36,191 bases of DNA from Spirochaetia bacterium (GTDB taxonomy: Bacteria; Spirochaetota; Spirochaetia; Sphaerochaetales; Sphaerochaetaceae): assembly GCA_009929055.1 (NCBI GenBank), contig SABI01000002.1, positions 1 to 36,191 on the forward strand, given 5' to 3'. How positions within the stretch are numbered: position 1 is the first letter of the stretch; every line of letters starts with the position of its first letter. A program made the position numbers and the translations under genes. Of this stretch, positions 32,530 through 36,191 are shown in pieces. Under the pieces are notes generated by a model. It was not told the DNA's origin and did not search any database. It saw only the letters and a program-made list of their open reading frames with translations.

Positions 32530-34429
32530 TTTACCAGAAGTCCCTAATACAAAAGATATAAAAGCAGTTATTGGGAATAGAGTACCCTTTTTAAGCAAAA
32601 ATCTTTCTACTTTATTAGAGATACGGAGACGTAATGCAAATAAAGGTTTTTTGGCTTTATTAGGTAAAGACTCTGAGTTTAAAGGAGTCCATGTTACTGA
32701 TAACTTATTCAAAGTTACAGGGGTAGCTTCTAACGGAGCAGTGACAGTTGAAAAGAGCGCAGGACATTTGTTCTTAAATGGTGAAGCAGTTTATGTAGAT
32801 ACCAGCAGTTTAATTATAGATGAGTTTAATAACAGCGAAGATACTTTCTCGATTTTCTTAGACTATGAAACTGAATTTTATCACAACGTTGAAGATGATT
32901 CTCCCGTTGTTGGTTTGGAGGAGACTGTTGCTCGTCAACGCCTTGTATGGACATTAAGTCAAGAAACAGGGGTTGGAGTTCAAGATACAATAAAGTGGGA
33001 CAGCACTAAAGAGGAACAGCATGGAAAAATTCTTTTATGCCAAGTGACTAATTTTACAACTTCTCCAACCTATACAGATAAGAGATATTTTGTAGGGATT
33101 CCCTATTTTAATACAAGAAGATTTACCAATCTCTATAACATCTTAGACTCGCTTAAATACTTGGATGAAGATGGTATTACTGAGAGGACTTTTGTTACTG
33201 AAGAAATTCCACAAACTCCAAAAGGAATAACAGTATACAGCGTTAATATCCTAAAAGACAGCTTAAAAGAATACAACATTCTTAGAGATAAGGTTCTTTT
33301 AAGAGATGCAGCCAATATCTCTGTAAACAACTCCTCTGTCTCTATAGTAGCTTTAGAGAGCTTAAATACTTTAGCTACCCTAATAGGTTCTGGAGGCTTT
33401 ACTGAAGCTAAAGCTAAAATAGAGGGAATTAATGTATCTACAGACCCCCTTCAAATTGAAGATGCGGGACAGGATTTTGTGGCTTTGGGGGTGGAAAGTG
33501 GAGATACTATTTATAACGTTATTACCCGTTCTGTTGGAAGCATCTCATCTGTTGACGAACATAGATTAGGCGTAGAGGGTATTACATTCAATACTGATGA
33601 TAAATACGCTATACCTAAAGGCGACATAAGTGAGAGCATTGAAGCACACTATTTTATTGGAAAGCTCTCTATGGAAGAGTATGAGGCTTTATATAATGCT
33701 TCCTCGTTAGGGGGTTTTAATGAAACTATAGGTAACAATACTTCTGGGTTAATTGGCGCACGAATTTCTGATAGAGAACAAAGCAATATTAGAATAAGCC
33801 AACTTGAAGCAGATATTAGAGAAGAGTTTAGTATCAGTTCTGCGGATGTAAAATATTTCTTAAGATTATCTTGGGAAGAGCCTACTCTACAGTCTGATAA
33901 TTCAACTCCTCTAACACAGGATATCGTTTCTGCCGCTATTAGGGTTGTGAAGGTTAATAAACTTTCGGAAGGGGAAAAGAACACTGTATTAGGAAAAGAT
34001 ACTATAGACTCTGCTATTGTCGAAGCGCGTAGGCTTGTTGATGATACTTATGAAGTGGCTACTAAACTTAAAAAGTATTCCCCAGCCTTACAGAAGAGCT
34101 TTTATGAAGAAATCCCTGTAGGGAAAATATTTACTTTCCCTGTTAAGTGGAATGACTCTTATTTAATCTATATAGCCCCCATTACTGAATATGGAATTAT
34201 CGGGGCTTGGAAACCTATATATGTTGATGTCTCAGCAGAAACTATTCAAGGAAGAAGTATATTAGATGATTTCAAAGAAGATATGCAACTTGAAAGAAAG
34301 AAAGATGAAGTACTATTCTCTGCTTATGCAAGAAGCATTGATGAGCAACAATTCCAACTTAATAGGGTACTGGCTACAGTTCCTACTACCCTTCAAGTAA
34401 AAACAATGATTGATAATAGTGCAACATGA
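32519..34429 (+). CDS. tail fibre / baseplate adaptor protein
   Basis: Two ATG codons lie at 32516 and 32519. AAGGAG gives a better distance to the second, so 636 residues are predicted. The N-terminal 100 residues resemble phage DUF4815-like tail proteins (a Gly-rich strand pair around VTGVASNGAVTVEKSAGHLF), though this is a weak recall. The rest has alternating strand and helix segments, with long helices near the C-terminus (about 565-636) of a type that could trimerise. It overlaps both neighbours. Confidence 0.6.
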   Translation: MNYDLPEVPNTKDIKAVIGNRVPFLSKNLSTLLEIRRRNANKGFLALLGKDSEFKGVHVTDNLFKVTGVASNGAVTVEKSAGHLFLNGEAVYVDTSSLIIDEFNNSEDTFSIFLDYETEFYHNVEDDSPVVGLEETVARQRLVWTLSQETGVGVQDTIKWDSTKEEQHGKILLCQVTNFTTSPTYTDKRYFVGIPYFNTRRFTNLYNILDSLKYLDEDGITERTFVTEEIPQTPKGITVYSVNILKDSLKEYNILRDKVLLRDAANISVNNSSVSIVALESLNTLATLIGSGGFTEAKAKIEGINVSTDPLQIEDAGQDFVALGVESGDTIYNVITRSVGSISSVDEHRLGVEGITFNTDDKYAIPKGDISESIEAHYFIGKLSMEEYEALYNASSLGGFNETIGNNTSGLIGARISDREQSNIRISQLEADIREEFSISSADVKYFLRLSWEEPTLQSDNSTPLTQDIVSAAIRVVKVNKLSEGEKNTVLGKDTIDSAIVEARRLVDDTYEVATKLKKYSPALQKSFYEEIPVGKIFTFPVKWNDSYLIYIAPITEYGIIGAWKPIYVDVSAETIQGRSILDDFKEDMQLERKKDEVLFSAYARSIDEQQFQLNRVLATVPTTLQVKTMIDNSAT

Positions 34430-35310
34430 GAGTAGTTTGGTTTTTCGGTAAAGAATATTCTGGAAAAATAGGTACAATTATTAATACCTATTCAGGAGAA
34501 ACTATGCCTTCTATCTGTAAGGTAGACATGTATGGTAATGGGGAATTTTACGTTAATAAAGATGGTCTTTATAAAGTAATATTCTCTCAAGGGTCTCCGT
34601 TTGAAGTGCCTGTAGGAAATCCCTCTAATTGGAGTTTATCAGAGGTAGGAAATGTATTAGCTACTCCTGAACTATTCGTAGTATATAAACACAGTGATAC
34701 TGTACTATATTTTGAACTTATCTGGTTAGACGATAATTCTACTTCTGTAGATTATGAGCTTCAAGAAAAAATTGATGATGCGGTATTCCTCCCTTTACAA
34801 ATAGAGGCTAAAAGCCATTCAGTTATCTTAAGTAAGCCTCTTGACTCTATCTATACTTATAGAGTCAGAGCTAAAACCAAAACTGCGCAAAGTAATTGGT
34901 CTAATTTAGTTGAAGTATATACTTGTTTACAAGCATTTCCTTACACGTATGTAGCGTATTCGGCAGATGCTTTAGGAAATAATTTTAGTTTGGAATATAA
35001 TTCTGAGATACATACTTATGTTGGTATTAGAATTACTAATGAAATCATAGAGAATTTAGAGGCTCACCATTTTGCAGGGTTGTGGAAACGCATAGGAGAA
35101 GAGCAGCCTCAACAGTGGTATACTTACGTGGCTTATGCCTCTGATGATGCAGGAGCAGATTTCTCTCTTTCCTACGATTCTGCTGTACACACATTTTTAG
35201 CTACAAAAAGCACTTCTGTATACATTGCCAATCCTACGGTGAATGATTTTATCGGACTCTGGCGAACTATTGGTACAGGTGAAGAGGTTTGGGATGGTGG
35301 AATATGGTAG
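34426..35310 (+). CDS. tail fibre-like protein with FnIII-type domain and two tandem repeats
   Basis: The 294-residue product has an N-terminal head (about 1-80), a fibronectin-like segment (about 83-168, with VYKHSDTVLYFELIWLDD and YRVRAKTKT), and two copies of a repeat of about 55 residues starting at 173 and 232. The copies share YTYVAY, a D..G..FSL turn, H(T)(Y/F), and F.GLW(K/R).IG. Such repeats are seen in phage fibre proteins that contact the cell surface. It overlaps the previous gene by 4 bases (ATGA). Confidence 0.7.
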   Translation: MRVVWFFGKEYSGKIGTIINTYSGETMPSICKVDMYGNGEFYVNKDGLYKVIFSQGSPFEVPVGNPSNWSLSEVGNVLATPELFVVYKHSDTVLYFELIWLDDNSTSVDYELQEKIDDAVFLPLQIEAKSHSVILSKPLDSIYTYRVRAKTKTAQSNWSNLVEVYTCLQAFPYTYVAYSADALGNNFSLEYNSEIHTYVGIRITNEIIENLEAHHFAGLWKRIGEEQPQQWYTYVAYASDDAGADFSLSYDSAVHTFLATKSTSVYIANPTVNDFIGLWRTIGTGEEVWDGGIW

Positions 35311-35477
35311 GGGATATATCGGAAGTGGAAGAGCGTCTGGGCACACTGGAGGATATGATGCAAGCATTGCAAAATAATGGGAAAGTAACGGGGGGAGATA
35401 TCTATATTCAGGACACTCCGCCCACAACGCCAAATGAAAATGACATTTGGTTTGATTTAAGTCAGATTACTAGATGA
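35304..35477 (+). CDS. small coiled-coil protein, tail fibre associated
   Basis: The ATG at 35304 sits 7 bases inside the previous gene, with a weak GGTGG upstream. The 57-residue product has an N-terminal heptad-like helix (VEERLGTLEDMMQALQ, residues about 7-22) and a C-terminal Pro/Asn-rich segment ending in DIWFDLSQ, a tail often seen at the end of phage fibre collar proteins. It is probably a structural accessory. Confidence 0.55.
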   Translation: MVGDISEVEERLGTLEDMMQALQNNGKVTGGDIYIQDTPPTTPNENDIWFDLSQITR

Positions 35478-35487
35478 GTAAAATAGA

Positions 35488-35610
35488 ATGGGAATCAAGA
35501 AAATAGAAGTTTACTCGCAAATTTATCTGTACACGAAAGAATATGTTGACTTCTTTCTTAGCTCACAGGTAAGCGAGCCTGAAGTAGAGGCGGGTGCTGG
35601 TGCAGATTAG
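35488..35610 (+). CDS. possible 40-residue protein
   Basis: ATG at 35488 with only a weak upstream purine run; 40 codons. The segment has a hydrophobic aromatic start and an acidic Gly/Ala tail (PEVEAGAGAD). It fills a gap between the 57-residue gene and the fibre gene. A coding role is plausible in this dense operon, but unproven. Confidence 0.4.
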   Translation: MGIKKIEVYSQIYLYTKEYVDFFLSSQVSEPEVEAGAGAD

Positions 35611-35695
35611 TACTGAAGGACTAATAGGTGAAGACCCATTGAATTATGAACAAATATCAATTTACAAGGCTCTCCTGGATTGTGGAGAGTGGTAA
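35600..35695 (+). CDS. possible 31-residue protein
   Basis: The start is GTG at 35600, 11 bases inside the previous small ORF, with a GAGG about 10 bases upstream. It encodes 31 residues ending CGEW, the TAA falling right before the AAGGAG of the fibre gene. Together with the preceding ORF it completely tiles the gap, which favours translation, but the product is short. Confidence 0.35.
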   Translation: MQISTEGLIGEDPLNYEQISIYKALLDCGEW

Positions 35696-35704
35696 GGAGT
35701 AAAA

Positions 35705-36191
35705 ATGGCAATTATTAAAATTAAAAGAGGCTTAAAGGCTAACATCCCAACTTTACAGGTTGGGGAGCCAGGATTTTGCACAGACACTAAAGAGTTGTTT
35801 GTTGGTTCGGCAGATGGGAATAAACTTGTTGGAGAGGGGACTTTCCTAAAACTTTCAGGCGGTACGCTTACAGGCGCACTGACTCTGCCTTCAACAGCCC
35901 CCACCAGTGCAACCCATGCAGTAACAAAAGCGTATGTGGATAATGTCGCTTCGGGTTTAGATGTGAAAGCATCTGTCAAATGTGTAGCAACAGTACACCA
36001 ATTGCTTTCGACGGGGGGAGACCATCGTGAATACGAGTACACTAACAATAACGCTGTAATTATTGATGGATACACAGTGGAAGAGGGCGATAGAATTCTA
36101 CTTGTGGGTCAATCCAACCACCTACAAAACGGCATATTTGTTGTGACTAAAGTTGGTGATGGCACAAACCCCTGTTCGATTGAAAGACCCG
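35705..36191 (+). CDS. tail fibre protein, N-terminal part; runs off the right edge
   Basis: AAGGAG lies just upstream of the ATG. The frame is open through the right edge (162 codons seen). The start KRGLKANIPTLQVGEPGFCTDTK (in two parts) and LSGGTLTGALTLPSTAPTSA with AVTKAYVD, then DGYTVEEGDRILLVGQ and NGIFVV, are hallmarks of long phage tail fibres of the receptor-binding type. G+C content seems higher than in the genes before it, which is common for fibre genes that move between phages. Confidence 0.88.
   Translation, partial: MAIIKIKRGLKANIPTLQVGEPGFCTDTKELFVGSADGNKLVGEGTFLKLSGGTLTGALTLPSTAPTSATHAVTKAYVDNVASGLDVKASVKCVATVHQLLSTGGDHREYEYTNNNAVIIDGYTVEEGDRILLVGQSNHLQNGIFVVTKVGDGTNPCSIERP

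Noticed and set aside
1-36191. Prophage or lysogeny module
   Set aside because: No integrase, excisionase, repressor gene or attachment-site duplication was seen in the window; genes are one-directional structural and early-type phage genes.

Overview
The window is a low-GC stretch of a tailed bacteriophage genome with a contractile tail (myovirus morphotype). Nearly every gene is on the plus strand. Genes are tightly packed, with ATGA or TAATG start/stop overlaps and strong AGGAG-type ribosome binding sites. There is no integrase, lysogeny module, tRNA, rRNA or CRISPR array in view. The host cannot be named from the sequence. A cluster of boxes matching TTTTCCACA, a form I recall for cyanobacterial DnaA, is only a weak hint.

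Layout. (1) 1-548: the 3' end of a more GC-rich gene of unknown function, closed by a strong intrinsic terminator. (2) 549-1085: a non-coding control region rich in direct and inverted repeats. (3) 1086-5782: small hypothetical early-type genes, including a small membrane protein and a cluster of cysteine-rich putative zinc proteins. They are served by three promoters that share a 13-nt identical -35 region. A second non-coding region (2674-3102) holds DnaA-box-like repeats, a canonical promoter and a long leader. (4) 5805-13134: a terminator/promoter boundary followed by one transcription unit that joins 7-deazaguanine DNA modification genes (GTP cyclohydrolase I, a QueC-like enzyme and a DpdA-like DNA transglycosylase) directly to terminase large subunit, portal and MuF-type head protein. 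(5) 13141-18582: a promoter, a 47-residue protein, scaffold, major capsid protein and head-tail connector genes. (6) 18592-32529: tail sheath, two tube-like proteins, a tail assembly chaperone pair made by -1 frameshifting, tape measure, hub, spike and baseplate wedge genes. (7) 32519-36191: large tail-fibre and adaptor genes, two or three very small ORFs, and a fibre gene cut by the right edge.

How the parts work together: FolE would supply dihydroneopterin triphosphate and the QueC-like enzyme would finish the 7-deazaguanine base. DpdA would swap the base into phage DNA, presumably for protection from host restriction. QueD and QueE are not in the window, so those steps must come from the host or from elsewhere in the phage. 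The most unusual feature is that the DpdA-like protein occupies the slot where a terminase small subunit is expected. It carries an extra C-terminal region of about 130 residues with a four-cysteine motif, which suggests a physical link between DNA modification and packaging. The best supported regulatory element is a textbook -1 frameshift site (seven T, 5-6 nt spacer, 11-12 bp hairpin) between the two tail chaperone frames.
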